Below, in pieces: positions 16,508 to 25,534 of a stretch of 64,000 nt of DNA. The position numbers and the translations under genes are program-made. Every line of letters begins with the position of its first letter. Position 1 is the first letter of the stretch. The stretch comes from CAWDZK01 sp963807005 (GTDB lineage Bacteria > Actinomycetota > Actinomycetes > JACCUZ01): the NCBI GenBank assembly GCA_963807005.1, contig CAWDZK010000006.1:124001-188000 (forward strand), written 5' to 3'. The notes below the pieces were generated by a model. The model worked only from the letters and a program-made list of their open reading frames with translations, did not search any database and had not been told where the DNA came from.

Positions 16508-17644
16508 TCAGCCGAGCGAGGTCGAGGCGGCGCACTGGTTGCGCCCCACGTCGAGCACGTCGATCTCGTCCTCGGGCGGTGCCAACCGGCCCGAGTTGAC
16601 CAAGCGGATCGTGTCGTACGTGTCGGGTGCCGCCGGCAGCGACGAGACGATCTCCTCGACGAACTTCTCCATCGCCCGCTCGTTGAGCAGAGTGGCGGTG
16701 AACACGTCCTCGAGCGTCGTCACCACCCTGCCCTGCGCGTCGATCTCCTCAGCCGAGGACCAGTGCGCGGGAGCGATCACGGTCCGCGGGTCCAACGGAC
16801 GCAGCCGGTCGTGGACGCTGCTGAACAGGTCGCGAGCCAGCTCCTCGGCCTGCCCGGTGAGGTCGGGCCGACCCAGCCCGCGCACGAACACCGTGTCCCC
16901 GACGAGCAGGACGGCGTCACTGACCAGCAAGGCGATCGTGCCGGGCGTGTGCCCTGGCAGGTGCATGCTCATCACTCGCACGTGGGCCGCGCCGAGATCC
17001 AGCACGTCGCCGTCCTGCAACGGTCGGTTGGGGAAGGGGACGACGCCGCCGCAGTCCTCCGGTGGCAGGTGGTAGTCCACGCCCAGCTCGGCGGCGAGGG
17101 CTGGTCCTCCGCTGATGTGGTCGGCGTGGACGTGGGTGTCCACCACGTGAACCACGGACATGGCGTGCTCGGCGGCGAGGTCGAGGTAGGGCTGGGGCTG
17201 CCGGGTCGGGTCCACGACGATGCAGCGTTCACCGGGCACGCCGACGACGTAGGACAGGCACGCCTTTGCCGGACGCTGGAACTGCCAGACCCGTACGGGA
17301 GAGGGAAGGTCGGCGATCTCGACCGGCACGAGCAGCCGGTTCCAGGCGTCGGTTCCGCCCTCGAGCGAACGCACCGTCCTGCCGAGCTCACCGAACTCCT
17401 CGGCGACGAGCTCCGAGCCGTTCCCCTGACCGCAGATCACCACGGCTCCCTCGAGCGTGCGCTCGCACTCGGCCTCGAGCTCCTCGAACACGCGGTACAC
17501 GGGCACGTTGCGGGTGGGGACCGGGCGCGTTCCCTCGACGCGGCCGGCCTCGAACTCGTCGATGTTCCGCACGTCGAGGATCTCCGGGACCTGTCCCTGC
17601 GAGATCTCCCGGAAGAGCTCGAGGGGTGTCACGGTCTCGGCCAC
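16508..17644 (-). CDS. Rhodanese-MBL fusion, persulfide dioxygenase/sulfurtransferase
   Basis: A 378-residue two-domain protein. The rhodanese domain (residues 1-110) has the active-site loop CGQGNGS with Cys71. The metallo-beta-lactamase domain (about 115-340) has THVHADH (His171, His173, Asp175, His176), LPGHTPG (His232) and GDT (Asp250), the ETHE1-like layout that binds a single iron. Expected chemistry is oxidation of glutathione- or low-molecular-weight-thiol persulfide to sulfite, and sulfur transfer to thiosulfate. GTG 17644 follows AGGAGG. It heads a coupled leftward operon with two DUF202 genes and ArsR, and is divergent from DsrE-TusA. In known BlhA-type fusions the rhodanese half lies at the C-terminus, so the order here is notable. 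Confidence 0.87.
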   Translation of the reverse strand: MAETVTPLELFREISQGQVPEILDVRNIDEFEAGRVEGTRPVPTRNVPVYRVFEELEAECERTLEGAVVICGQGNGSELVAEEFGELGRTVRSLEGGTDAWNRLLVPVEIADLPSPVRVWQFQRPAKACLSYVVGVPGERCIVVDPTRQPQPYLDLAAEHAMSVVHVVDTHVHADHISGGPALAAELGVDYHLPPEDCGGVVPFPNRPLQDGDVLDLGAAHVRVMSMHLPGHTPGTIALLVSDAVLLVGDTVFVRGLGRPDLTGQAEELARDLFSSVHDRLRPLDPRTVIAPAHWSSAEEIDAQGRVVTTLEDVFTATLLNERAMEKFVEEIVSSLPAAPDTYDTIRLVNSGRLAPPEDEIDVLDVGRNQCAASTSLG

Positions 17645-17664
17645 GGTGCCTCCTGGGTCTTGTT

Positions 17665-17684
17665 ATATGCGCAGATGCGAATGT
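17665..17684. promoter_or_regulatory. ArsR-type operator between two sulfur operons
   Basis: ATATGCGCAGATGCGAATGT is a near-palindrome: the core CGCA-GA-TGCG is exact and the AT-rich flanks match at several further positions (14 of 20 overall). ArsR/SmtB proteins bind AT-flanked palindromes of this size. It overlaps a TATAAC hexamer (minus strand, 17662-17667) that could be the -10 of the persulfide dioxygenase operon. It also lies upstream of the DsrE operon, so one site could repress both directions. Confidence 0.6.
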
Positions 17685-17740
17685 AGTGTCCTGGCTCACA
17701 GTTGGCAACGGCCCATAACCGCAGAGACGAGGGCATCTCG

Positions 17741-18238
17741 ATGACCACAGAGGACACGGACGTACCCGAGAGCATGACGATCGTCGCGTGGAGCGGAGAT
17801 CTCGACAAGATCTGGCCGACGCTGATCCTGGGGTCCACGGGCGCCGCCTACGGCATGCAGACCACGATCTTCTTCACCTTCTGGGGACTGTTCCCCCTGG
17901 TGCGCGACGACGTCAGGATCACCGGCACCAATGCGATGACCAAGGCGCTGTCGGGGATGAACCGGCCAGGCATCAGCCACATGAAGCTCTCGAAGCTGAA
18001 CACGGCCGGTGCCGGGGCCTGGATGATGAACAAGCTCGCCACCGACCAGAAGGTCGCCAGCCCCAAGGAGCTCTTGGAGGCGTGCATCGAGCTCGGCGTC
18101 AACCTGTGGCCGTGCGAGATGACCATGGAGCTGATGGGCCTGCGACAGGATCAGCTCATCGAAGGTGCCGGAGACCCGGTCGGCGCCGCGTCTGCGCTGT
18201 CGGCGATGAGCAAGTCCCAGATCAACCTCTTCATCTAG
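17741..18238 (+). CDS. DsrE-family sulfur carrier
   Basis: A 165-residue soluble protein of the DsrE/DsrE2 type. It has a TIVAWSGDLDKIWPTLILG start, the central GMQTTIFFTFWGL strand, and the conserved Cys in GVNLWPCEMTMELMGL that carries the persulfide. Such proteins pass sulfane sulfur to TusA, whose gene follows 9 nt later. The start ATG 17741 is preferred to an upstream in-frame codon at 17702 because conserved sequence begins after it; no strong ribosome-binding site is seen. A second, related DsrE is encoded at 51856-52368. Confidence 0.87.
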   Translation: MTTEDTDVPESMTIVAWSGDLDKIWPTLILGSTGAAYGMQTTIFFTFWGLFPLVRDDVRITGTNAMTKALSGMNRPGISHMKLSKLNTAGAGAWMMNKLATDQKVASPKELLEACIELGVNLWPCEMTMELMGLRQDQLIEGAGDPVGAASALSAMSKSQINLFI

Positions 18239-18247
18239 GAGTTCCCG

Positions 18248-18481
18248 ATGAGCTACCAGATCGACCTGACCATCGATGCCAAGGGCAAGAAGTGCCCGAT
18301 GCCCGTCCTGCTGACCTCGAAGGGCATCAAGCAGATCGAGTCCGGCCAGATCATGCTCGTGGAGGCCACCGACGGCGGCTCACGCAGCGACATCCCGGCA
18401 TGGGCGAAGGACACCGGTCACGAGCTGCTGGAGACGACCAGCGAAGACGGCTACTTCCGCTACGTGATCCGGAAGAGCTGA
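18248..18481 (+). CDS. tusA: TusA-family sulfurtransferase
   Basis: A 77-residue protein with the family motif CPMP (Cys16) after a first strand, and the typical GQIMLVEATDGGSRSDIPAWAK middle. TusA accepts a persulfide on this Cys and delivers it to partners. Preceded by GGAG at 18238-18241 and placed between DsrE and the membrane/FeS subunit, it probably links sulfane sulfur transfer to the molybdoenzyme encoded downstream. Confidence 0.92.
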   Translation: MSYQIDLTIDAKGKKCPMPVLLTSKGIKQIESGQIMLVEATDGGSRSDIPAWAKDTGHELLETTSEDGYFRYVIRKS

Positions 18482-18487
18482 GAGCGG

Positions 18488-20005
18488 GTGCAGTACGGCT
18501 TCGCCATCGACCAACGCACCTGCATCGGCTGCCACGCCTGCACGGTCGCCTGCAAGACCGAGCACGAGGTGCCGGTGGGTCAGTTCCGCACCTGGGTGAA
18601 GTACGTGGACTCGGGGTCCTTCCCGGACACGACTCGCTCGTTCGGCGTGATGCGGTGCAACCACTGCACTGACGCGCCGTGCGTCAAGATCTGCCCCACC
18701 ACCGCGCTCTACAAGAGGGACGACGGGATCGTCGACTTCGACAAGGAGCGGTGCATCGGCTGCAAGAGCTGCATGCAGGCCTGCCCCTACGACGCGATCT
18801 ACATCGACGCCGACACGCACACGGCGGCGAAGTGCAACCTGTGCGCCCACCGGGTCGACGAGGGTCTGGAACCGGCCTGCGTGGTCGTCTGCCCCACGCA
18901 CTCGATCTGGGTGGGGGACCTGGAGGATCCGCAGAGCGGGATCGCCAAGCTCGTGGCCACCAACGAGACCGCGGTGCGGACCCCGGAGCAGAACACCGGG
19001 CCCAACGTCTTCTACCTCGGCGCGGACCGCGCGGTGCTCGACCCGCTGGCCGCCCCGGTCGACGACACCTACATCTGGGCCAAGCCGGACACCCAGCGCC
19101 TGGAGAACGCCGGCGACCTGACCCGGGACCCGGTCACGAACGCGCGCACGACGCTCAACACCGCGCACCCCCGGCCCTGGGGCTGGAAGGTCGTCACCTA
19201 CCTGTGGACCAAGGGTGTCGGCGCCGGTGCCCTCGCACTGGCCCTGCTCGCGCACCTCATGGGCATCGAGATGGGTGTGGTCGGCGACTACGTCGCGCCG
19301 GCGCTCGGACTGTTCGGCGCCGCCACCACCGGGGCCTTGCTGGTGTGGGACCTCAAGCGCCCGGAGCGCTTCCTCTTCATCTTCCTGAAGTCGAACTTCA
19401 CGTCCTGGCTGGTCCTGGGTGCATACGTCCTCAGCGCCTTCTCCGCCGGCGCGGCCCTGTGGCTGCTCGCCGTCGTCCTGGACGTGGGATGGGCTCTGAC
19501 CCTCCTCGCCTGGGTCGGGATCCCGGTCAGCGCGCTGATGGCGGCCTACACCGCGTTCCTGTTCGGTCAGGCCGAGGGCCGTGACCTGTGGCAGTCCCCG
19601 TTGCTCTTCTGGCACCTGATCGTGCAGGCGGTGATGGTCGGCTCCGGCGCACTCGCCGTCGCCGGGCTGTTCGTGGACCTGTCCGACAGCGCCTGGCGGC
19701 TGCTGGCGGTCGCGTTCGTGACCTCGACCGTGCTCCACCTGCTGATGCTCGGCATCGAGTACGCCGGCAAGCACCCGAGCCGGCAGGCGGCGGTGGCCGC
19801 CCACATCGTCAGCCATGGCCGGTATGCCCGGCTGTTCTGGCTCGGCGCGGTCCTGCCTGCGGCGGTGGCCGCCCTTCTGGGCGCGCTGACCTGGGGCGGG
19901 GCGACGGTCGTGCTGCTCGCCCTGGCCGGGGTGGTCGTGCAACCCGCGCTGCTCGCGTACGAGAGCGCCTTCGTCCGGGCCGGGCAGGACCCGCCCCTCT
20001 CATGA
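18488..20005 (+). CDS. Fused four-[4Fe-4S] subunit and NrfD-like membrane anchor
   Basis: A 505-residue fusion. Residues 1-140 are a DmsB-type ferredoxin with four cysteine clusters (C12/15/18/22, C57/60/65/69, C89/92/95/99, C116/119/131/135). After a 70-residue linker, residues 220-500 form about eight membrane helices of the NrfD/DmsC/PsrC type, where quinone binds. In most relatives these are two proteins (B and C); here they are one chain. GTG 18488 follows GAGAGCGG. Its stop overlaps the molybdoenzyme start by 4 nt, so the two are made together and should form a quinone-linked membrane complex facing the cytoplasm. Confidence 0.85.
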   Translation: MQYGFAIDQRTCIGCHACTVACKTEHEVPVGQFRTWVKYVDSGSFPDTTRSFGVMRCNHCTDAPCVKICPTTALYKRDDGIVDFDKERCIGCKSCMQACPYDAIYIDADTHTAAKCNLCAHRVDEGLEPACVVVCPTHSIWVGDLEDPQSGIAKLVATNETAVRTPEQNTGPNVFYLGADRAVLDPLAAPVDDTYIWAKPDTQRLENAGDLTRDPVTNARTTLNTAHPRPWGWKVVTYLWTKGVGAGALALALLAHLMGIEMGVVGDYVAPALGLFGAATTGALLVWDLKRPERFLFIFLKSNFTSWLVLGAYVLSAFSAGAALWLLAVVLDVGWALTLLAWVGIPVSALMAAYTAFLFGQAEGRDLWQSPLLFWHLIVQAVMVGSGALAVAGLFVDLSDSAWRLLAVAFVTSTVLHLLMLGIEYAGKHPSRQAAVAAHIVSHGRYARLFWLGAVLPAAVAALLGALTWGGATVVLLALAGVVVQPALLAYESAFVRAGQDPPLS

Positions 20006-22881
20006 CCACGAACGGAGCACCCGTGAACCCCCCCGTGAACCTGCCGGGCGAGCGCACCCACGAGAACCTGCGGAACTACCCGCCGGTGGAGGACTGGGAC
20101 CACCACGTCGAGTACGACGCCAAGGCGCACCCGCGCAAGGTGCCGCACACCTACTCGTTGATCCCGACGGTCTGCTTCAACTGCGAGTCCTCCTGCGGCC
20201 TGCTGGCCTACGTCGACCACGAGGACCTGTCGATCAAGAAGTTCGAGGGCAACCCGGCGCACCCCGGGTCCCGCGGGCGCAACTGCGCCAAGGGGCCGGC
20301 CACGATCAACCAGGTGCACGACCCCGAGCGGATCCTCTACCCGCTGCGTCGGGTCGGCGAGCGCGGCTCCGGTCAGTTCGAGCGGGTCTCGTGGGACGAG
20401 GCCCTCGCCGACATCGCCGGCCGGATCCGCCGGGCGATCGTCGAGGACCGCAAGGACGAGGTGATGTACCACGTCGGCCGGCCCGGCGAGGACGGCTTCG
20501 TCGAGCGGGTGCTCCAGGCCTGGGGCGTCGACGGGCACAACAGCCACACCAACGTGTGCTCCTCGGGCGGCCGCAGCGGCTACACGCACTGGATGGGCTA
20601 CGACCGGCCGTCGCCGGACTACACCAACGCGAAGACGATCGTGCTGCTCTCCAGCCACCTCGAGACCGGCCACTACTTCAACCCGCACGCGCAGCGGATC
20701 ATGGAGGCCAAGCAGAACGGCGCCAAGCTCGCGGTACTCGACCTGCGCCTGTCGAACACCGCGTCGCACGCCGACCTGTGGATCTCGCCCTGGCCGGGCA
20801 GCGAGGGAGTGATCTTCCTCGCCGTCGCCTCCTACCTGCTCCGGACCGGGCGGGTGGCCAAGGAGTACCTCCGGCGCTGGGTGAACTGGGACGTCTACCT
20901 CGAGCGGCTGCACCCGGACGCGACGGTCGACTTCGACGTGTTCCTGGAGCGGCTCACCGAGGACTACGCGCACTACACCTTCGAGCACGCGGCGGCCGAG
21001 GCGCACGTCCCGGTCGAGCAGGTCGAGCGCCTCGCGCAGATGGTCGCCGACGCCGACACGCGGCTGGCCACCCACACCTGGCGGTCGGCGGCCGCGGGCA
21101 ACCTCGGCGGCTGGCAGATCGCCCGCTGCCTGTTCTTCCTCAACGTGCTCACCGGCAGCGTGGGCACGGAGGGCGGCACCCACCCCAACGGGTGGGACAA
21201 GATCATCGCCCACTTCCCGGACATGCCGGAGGCCAACGAGGCCTGGAGCGAGATGCTCTGGCCGAAGGAGTACCCGCTCACGACCAACGAGATGTCGATC
21301 CTGCTGCCGCACCTGCTCAAGGACGGTCGTGGTCGCCTCGAGGTCTACTTCAGCCGCGTCTACAACCCGCTGTGGGTCAACCCCGACGGCTTCACCTGGA
21401 TAGACGTCCTCAAGGACGAGTCCAAGATGGGTCTGCACGTCGCTCTCACGCCGTCGTGGAGCGAGTCGGCGACGTTCGCCGACTACGTGCTGCCGATGGG
21501 GCACGCGTCTGAGCGGCACGACACCATGTCGTTCGAGACCCATACGTCGAAGTGGCTCGCGTTCCGCCAGCCCGTGACCCGCGTGGCGATGGAGCAGCAG
21601 AACATCCCCTACCGCGACAGCCGGGACGCCAACCCCGGCGAGGTGTGGGAGGAGAACGAGTTCTGGTTCGAGCTCTCCTGGCAGATCGACCCCGACGGTG
21701 CCCTCGGCATCCGGCGGTTCTTCGAGTCCAAGGAGCGTCCGGGCGAGCGGATGACCCAGGACGAGTACTACGACACGCTGTTCTCGCAGAGCGTTCCCGG
21801 GCTCCCGGAGGCCGCGGAGGGACAGGGGCTGACCCCGCTGCAGTACATGCGGAAGTACGGCGTGTTCGAGGTGGCGAAGGACCTCTACCGGCTCGACGAG
21901 CGCCCGCTGACCGACGCCGAGCTCGAGGGCGCCGAGGCCGACGAGCGCGGCGTGCTCCGCAAGCCCGTGACCGACGAGAGCCAGCCGCCGCTCGTCGGCG
22001 AGGCCGGGGCGGTGGGGCTGGTCCACGCGGACGGCACGAAGACTGCAGGCTGGCTGTCGCCCTCACGCAAGCTCGAGCTGTTCTCCACGACCCTCGCGGA
22101 CTGGGGCTGGCCGGAGCAGGCGACCCCCGGCTACATCGAGTCGCACGTGTCCGCCCGCAAGGTCGACCGCGGCAACGACGAGTTCGTCCTGATGCCCAAC
22201 TTCCGGCTGCCGACGCTGATCCACACCCGGTCGGGCAACGCGAAGTACCTCAACGAGATCTCCAACACCCACCCGCTCTGGTTCAACCAGGACGACGCGG
22301 TGGCGATGGGGCTCACCACGGGCGACCTGGTCCGGGTGACCACCGAGATCGGGCACTTCGTCGTCCGGGTCTGGGCGACCGAGGCGATCCGCCCCGGTGT
22401 CGTCGGCCTCTCCCACCACATGGGTCGCTGGCAGCAGGACGGTCACCCCGGCAGCCGCTGGGTGATGGGCAAGGTCGACCTCGACCGGTCGGACGCGGGG
22501 ATCTGGAAGCTGCGCTACAAGGAGGGCATCAAGCCCTTCACGAGCGATGACCCGGACTCCGAGCGGATCTACTGGGACGACCCCGGCGTGCACCAGAACC
22601 TCACCTTCCCGGTCCAGCCGGACCCCATCTCGGGCATGCACTGCTGGCACCAGAAGGTGCGGATCGAGAAGGCCCGCCCGGAGGACCAGTACGGCGACGT
22701 CGAGGTCGACGTGAACAAGTCGCGCGAGGTCTACCGCCGCTGGCTGGCGATGACGCGGCCAGGTCCCGGCCCGGGGGGCCAGCGCCGACCGGAGTTCATG
22801 ATGCGCCACGTCACGCCCAAGCGGAAGGCCTACCTGGTCCCCGCCGGCGCGGCCGGCGCCGGGGACGGTGGACAGCGTTGA
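20002..22881 (+). CDS. Cytoplasmic molybdopterin oxidoreductase, SoeA-like
   Basis: A 959-residue DMSO-reductase-family catalytic subunit. An N-terminal [4Fe-4S] site is formed by C58, C61, C65 and C95. A Cys at residue 186 (NVCSSGGRSGY) stands where the molybdenum ligand is expected in sulfite/polysulfide/thiosulfate-type members. The C-terminal dinucleotide-binding domain begins near FVLMPNFRLPT. There is no twin-arginine signal, so the protein is cytoplasmic, like SoeABC sulfite dehydrogenase. ATG 20002 overlaps the upstream stop (ATGA). Genomic company (DsrE, TusA, SulP, persulfide dioxygenase) favours oxidation of sulfite to sulfate with electrons to quinone. Polysulfide or thiosulfate reduction cannot be excluded. 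Confidence 0.82.
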   Translation: MTTNGAPVNPPVNLPGERTHENLRNYPPVEDWDHHVEYDAKAHPRKVPHTYSLIPTVCFNCESSCGLLAYVDHEDLSIKKFEGNPAHPGSRGRNCAKGPATINQVHDPERILYPLRRVGERGSGQFERVSWDEALADIAGRIRRAIVEDRKDEVMYHVGRPGEDGFVERVLQAWGVDGHNSHTNVCSSGGRSGYTHWMGYDRPSPDYTNAKTIVLLSSHLETGHYFNPHAQRIMEAKQNGAKLAVLDLRLSNTASHADLWISPWPGSEGVIFLAVASYLLRTGRVAKEYLRRWVNWDVYLERLHPDATVDFDVFLERLTEDYAHYTFEHAAAEAHVPVEQVERLAQMVADADTRLATHTWRSAAAGNLGGWQIARCLFFLNVLTGSVGTEGGTHPNGWDKIIAHFPDMPEANEAWSEMLWPKEYPLTTNEMSILLPHLLKDGRGRLEVYFSRVYNPLWVNPDGFTWIDVLKDESKMGLHVALTPSWSESATFADYVLPMGHASERHDTMSFETHTSKWLAFRQPVTRVAMEQQNIPYRDSRDANPGEVWEENEFWFELSWQIDPDGALGIRRFFESKERPGERMTQDEYYDTLFSQSVPGLPEAAEGQGLTPLQYMRKYGVFEVAKDLYRLDERPLTDAELEGAEADERGVLRKPVTDESQPPLVGEAGAVGLVHADGTKTAGWLSPSRKLELFSTTLADWGWPEQATPGYIESHVSARKVDRGNDEFVLMPNFRLPTLIHTRSGNAKYLNEISNTHPLWFNQDDAVAMGLTTGDLVRVTTEIGHFVVRVWATEAIRPGVVGLSHHMGRWQQDGHPGSRWVMGKVDLDRSDAGIWKLRYKEGIKPFTSDDPDSERIYWDDPGVHQNLTFPVQPDPISGMHCWHQKVRIEKARPEDQYGDVEVDVNKSREVYRRWLAMTRPGPGPGGQRRPEFMMRHVTPKRKAYLVPAGAAGAGDGGQR

Positions 22882-24011
22882 GCCTGCTCGCCCGCCGCCG
22901 CCCGGGGGCCGAGGTCGACGTCGAGGCCGTCCGCACGGCCGTCGGCTCGGTGCTCGACCCGGAGCTGCGCCTCACCCTCGCCGACGCCGGCATGCTCGGT
23001 GACGTCTCCGTGAACCGGTCCGGCGTCGCCGAGGTCACCGTCCGTCTCACCACCCCGACCTGCCCCATGCGCGAACGGCTGGTCGCCGACGTGGGCGCTG
23101 CCGCCGGAGCGGTGGCCGGTGTCACCGGGGCCGAGGTGACCTTCGGTGCGATGAGCGACGGCGAGCGGATGACCCTCGCCGCGCGGCTGCGCGGCGGCCG
23201 GGAGAGCGGTCACCAGTTCGGCCCGGACTCGCGCACCCAGGTCTACGCCGTCGCCAGCGGCAAGGGCGGCGTCGGCAAGTCGACCGTCACCGCCAACCTG
23301 GCGGTGGCCCTGGCCCAGCAGGGCAAGAACGTGGGGGTCCTGGACGCGGACGTCTGGGGCTACTCGGTGCCGCAGCTGTTCGGTGTCCGGCGGTCGCCGG
23401 TCGCCCTGAAGGGCCTCATGCTGCCGGTCCAGGCCCACGGCGTGTCACTGATGTCGGTCGGCTTCCTCGTCGAGGAGGACGAGCCCGTGGTGTGGCGGGG
23501 GCCGATGCTGCACAAGGCGATCGAGCAGTTCCTCGGCGACGTGTACTGGGGAGACCTCGACGTCCTGCTGATCGACCTGCCGCCCGGCACCGGCGACGTC
23601 ACCCTGACGCTGCTCCAGCTGCTGCCGGACGCCCAGCTCCTCGCGGTCACGACCCCTCAGCTCGCGGCCCAGTCGGTCGCCGCCCGCGTGGGGCGGATGG
23701 CGCGCGACGCCCGGATGCCGGTGGCCGGCGTCGTGGAGAACATGTCGGCGCTGGTGTGCTCGACGTGCGCGTCGCAGACGGCGCTCTTCGGCGAGGGTGG
23801 CGGAGCCCGGCTGGCCGAGACGATCGACGCCCCGCTGCTCGGGCAGGTGCCGCTGGACATGCAGCTGCGGACCGCCGGCGACCTGGGGGAGCCGGCGATG
23901 GTGGCAGCTCCGGAGGCGGCGTCGGTCGCCGAGCTGCGCCGGATCGCCGCCCACCTGCCGGCCGTCCGGCGCAGCCTGGTCGGCCGCTCGCTGCCGCTCA
24001 CCGTGGTCTGA
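22878..24011 (+). CDS. Mrp/ApbC-type P-loop ATPase, FeS carrier
   Basis: A 377-residue protein. The N-terminal DUF59/MIP18 domain (about 12-95) contains PTCPMRE. The ATPase follows with the deviant Walker A GKGGVGKST (about 127-135), DADVWGYSVPQLFG and DLPPGTGD, and a CxxC pair at about Cys294/Cys297 (CSTCASQ) that holds a bridging [4Fe-4S] cluster. The start is TTG 22878, overlapping the molybdoenzyme stop as TTGA. Coupling to an enzyme with five FeS clusters suggests a dedicated maturation or insertion factor, in addition to any housekeeping Mrp elsewhere. Confidence 0.87.
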   Translation: MSLLARRRPGAEVDVEAVRTAVGSVLDPELRLTLADAGMLGDVSVNRSGVAEVTVRLTTPTCPMRERLVADVGAAAGAVAGVTGAEVTFGAMSDGERMTLAARLRGGRESGHQFGPDSRTQVYAVASGKGGVGKSTVTANLAVALAQQGKNVGVLDADVWGYSVPQLFGVRRSPVALKGLMLPVQAHGVSLMSVGFLVEEDEPVVWRGPMLHKAIEQFLGDVYWGDLDVLLIDLPPGTGDVTLTLLQLLPDAQLLAVTTPQLAAQSVAARVGRMARDARMPVAGVVENMSALVCSTCASQTALFGEGGGARLAETIDAPLLGQVPLDMQLRTAGDLGEPAMVAAPEAASVAELRRIAAHLPAVRRSLVGRSLPLTVV

Positions 24012-24016
24012 ACGGC

Positions 24017-25534
24017 ATGCTGACCCGACCCGCCCGAGGTGACCTCGTGGCCGGGATCAGCGTGGCGATGGTCCTGATACCCCAGGCGTTGGCCTACGCC
24101 TCGATCGTCGGGGTACCTCCGGGCTACGGTCTCATCGCGGCCGTCGCCGCGCCGATCGCCGGCGCCCTCGTGGGGTCCTCGCCGTACCTGCAGACCGGGC
24201 CGGTCGCGGTGACGAGCCTCCTCACGTTCGGGGCCCTCAGTGCTGTGGCCGAGCCGTCGAGCGCGCGTTTCGCGCTCCTCGCCGGTGTCCTGGCGATCAT
24301 CGTGGGGATGGTGCGGATCGCTCTCGGTCTGGTCGGAGCCGGGCCGATCGCGTACCTCATGTCCCAGCCCGTCGTCGTCAGCTTCACCTCGGCCAGCGCC
24401 TTGCTGATCATCGGGACCCAGGTACCGGCTCTGCTCGGCGTCGACGTCGACGCCCGCAACCCCCTGCTCGGCGCTCTCCGCGCCGTGTCCGACCCGTCCC
24501 GCTGGTCCTGGGTGGACCTGGCTCTGGGGGCCTCCGCCCTGGTCGTGATGCTCGGTGGCCGTCGGGTCTGGGCGCTCTTCCCGGGAGCGATCCTCGCGGT
24601 CCTGGGCGCGGTGCTGTGGAGCTGGTGGACGGGGTACGACGGAGCGGTGGTGGGGGAGGTCGCTTTCGCCCTGCACGGCATGTCGGGGGTCGCGGTGCCC
24701 GACGTGGCCGCTCTCCTGGTGCCCGGAGCCGTGATCGCGATCGTCGGGTTCGCCGAACCCGCGTCGATCGCGCGGCGGTACGCAGCCATGGACCGGCAGC
24801 CGTGGGACTCCAACCGCGAGTTCGTCGGTCAGGGCCTGGCGAACCTGGCGTCGGGCGTGGTCGGGGCCTTCCCCGTGGGCGGGTCCTTCTCGCGCACCTC
24901 GCTCAACCGGCTCTCCGGGGCGCGTACCCGGTGGAGTGGCTTCCTCACGGGGGTCACCGTCGCAGCGCTGCTGCCGCTGGCGTTCGTCGTGGAACCGCTG
25001 CCGCTCTCGGTCCTCGCCGGCCTGGTGATCGGCGCGGTCGCGATGCTCGTCGACGTCAGGGCGCCGCGGCTCTACTGGAGCTGGTCACGGCCGCAGTTCG
25101 CCGTCGGCGTCGTCACGGCCGTCGCCACCGTCGTCCTCGCGCCGCGCGTCGACCTCGCCGTGCTGCTCGGTGTGGGGGCGGCGCTCGCCGTCCACCTGTG
25201 GCGCGAGATGGGGGTCGTGGTCCCGGCCTACGTGGAGGAGGACGTTCTGCACCTGCGCCCGACCGGCGTCCTCTACTTCGGATCCGCCCCCGCTGTCGAG
25301 CGCACCATCAACACGCTGATCACCGAGCATCACGACGTCGCCCGGGTCGTCGTGCACCTGGACGGGGTGGGCCGGCTCGACCTCACCGGCGCGCTGATGC
25401 TCCGCGACATCCTGGAGGAGTCCCGGATCGCCGGTCGTGACCTCGAGATCAGCGGGGCCAGCGATCACGCCGCGAACCTGTTGACCCGGGTGATCGACAT
25501 CCCCGTGTCCGTCGCCGCTGACGTGTCGCCGTGA
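24017..25534 (+). CDS. SulP-family anion transporter with STAS domain
   Basis: A 505-residue SLC26/SulP protein. The membrane part (about 1-395) opens with VAGISVAMVLIPQALAYA and contains FVGQGLANLASGVVGAFPVGGSFSRTSLN, both family hallmarks. A cytoplasmic STAS domain follows (about 410-500, RVVVHLDGVGRLDLTGALML). ATG 24017 lies 5 nt after the Mrp stop. Sitting last in a sulfur-oxidation operon, it may export sulfate or sulfite or import a sulfur substrate. Bicarbonate transport is also known in the family. Confidence 0.88.
   Translation: MLTRPARGDLVAGISVAMVLIPQALAYASIVGVPPGYGLIAAVAAPIAGALVGSSPYLQTGPVAVTSLLTFGALSAVAEPSSARFALLAGVLAIIVGMVRIALGLVGAGPIAYLMSQPVVVSFTSASALLIIGTQVPALLGVDVDARNPLLGALRAVSDPSRWSWVDLALGASALVVMLGGRRVWALFPGAILAVLGAVLWSWWTGYDGAVVGEVAFALHGMSGVAVPDVAALLVPGAVIAIVGFAEPASIARRYAAMDRQPWDSNREFVGQGLANLASGVVGAFPVGGSFSRTSLNRLSGARTRWSGFLTGVTVAALLPLAFVVEPLPLSVLAGLVIGAVAMLVDVRAPRLYWSWSRPQFAVGVVTAVATVVLAPRVDLAVLLGVGAALAVHLWREMGVVVPAYVEEDVLHLRPTGVLYFGSAPAVERTINTLITEHHDVARVVVHLDGVGRLDLTGALMLRDILEESRIAGRDLEISGASDHAANLLTRVIDIPVSVAADVSP

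Noticed and set aside
19567..22026. 819-codon open frame antisense to the molybdoenzyme operon
   Set aside because: A high-GC shadow: Leu/Val/Arg/Gly-rich with no domain, while the sense strand has clear FeS and Mo motifs.
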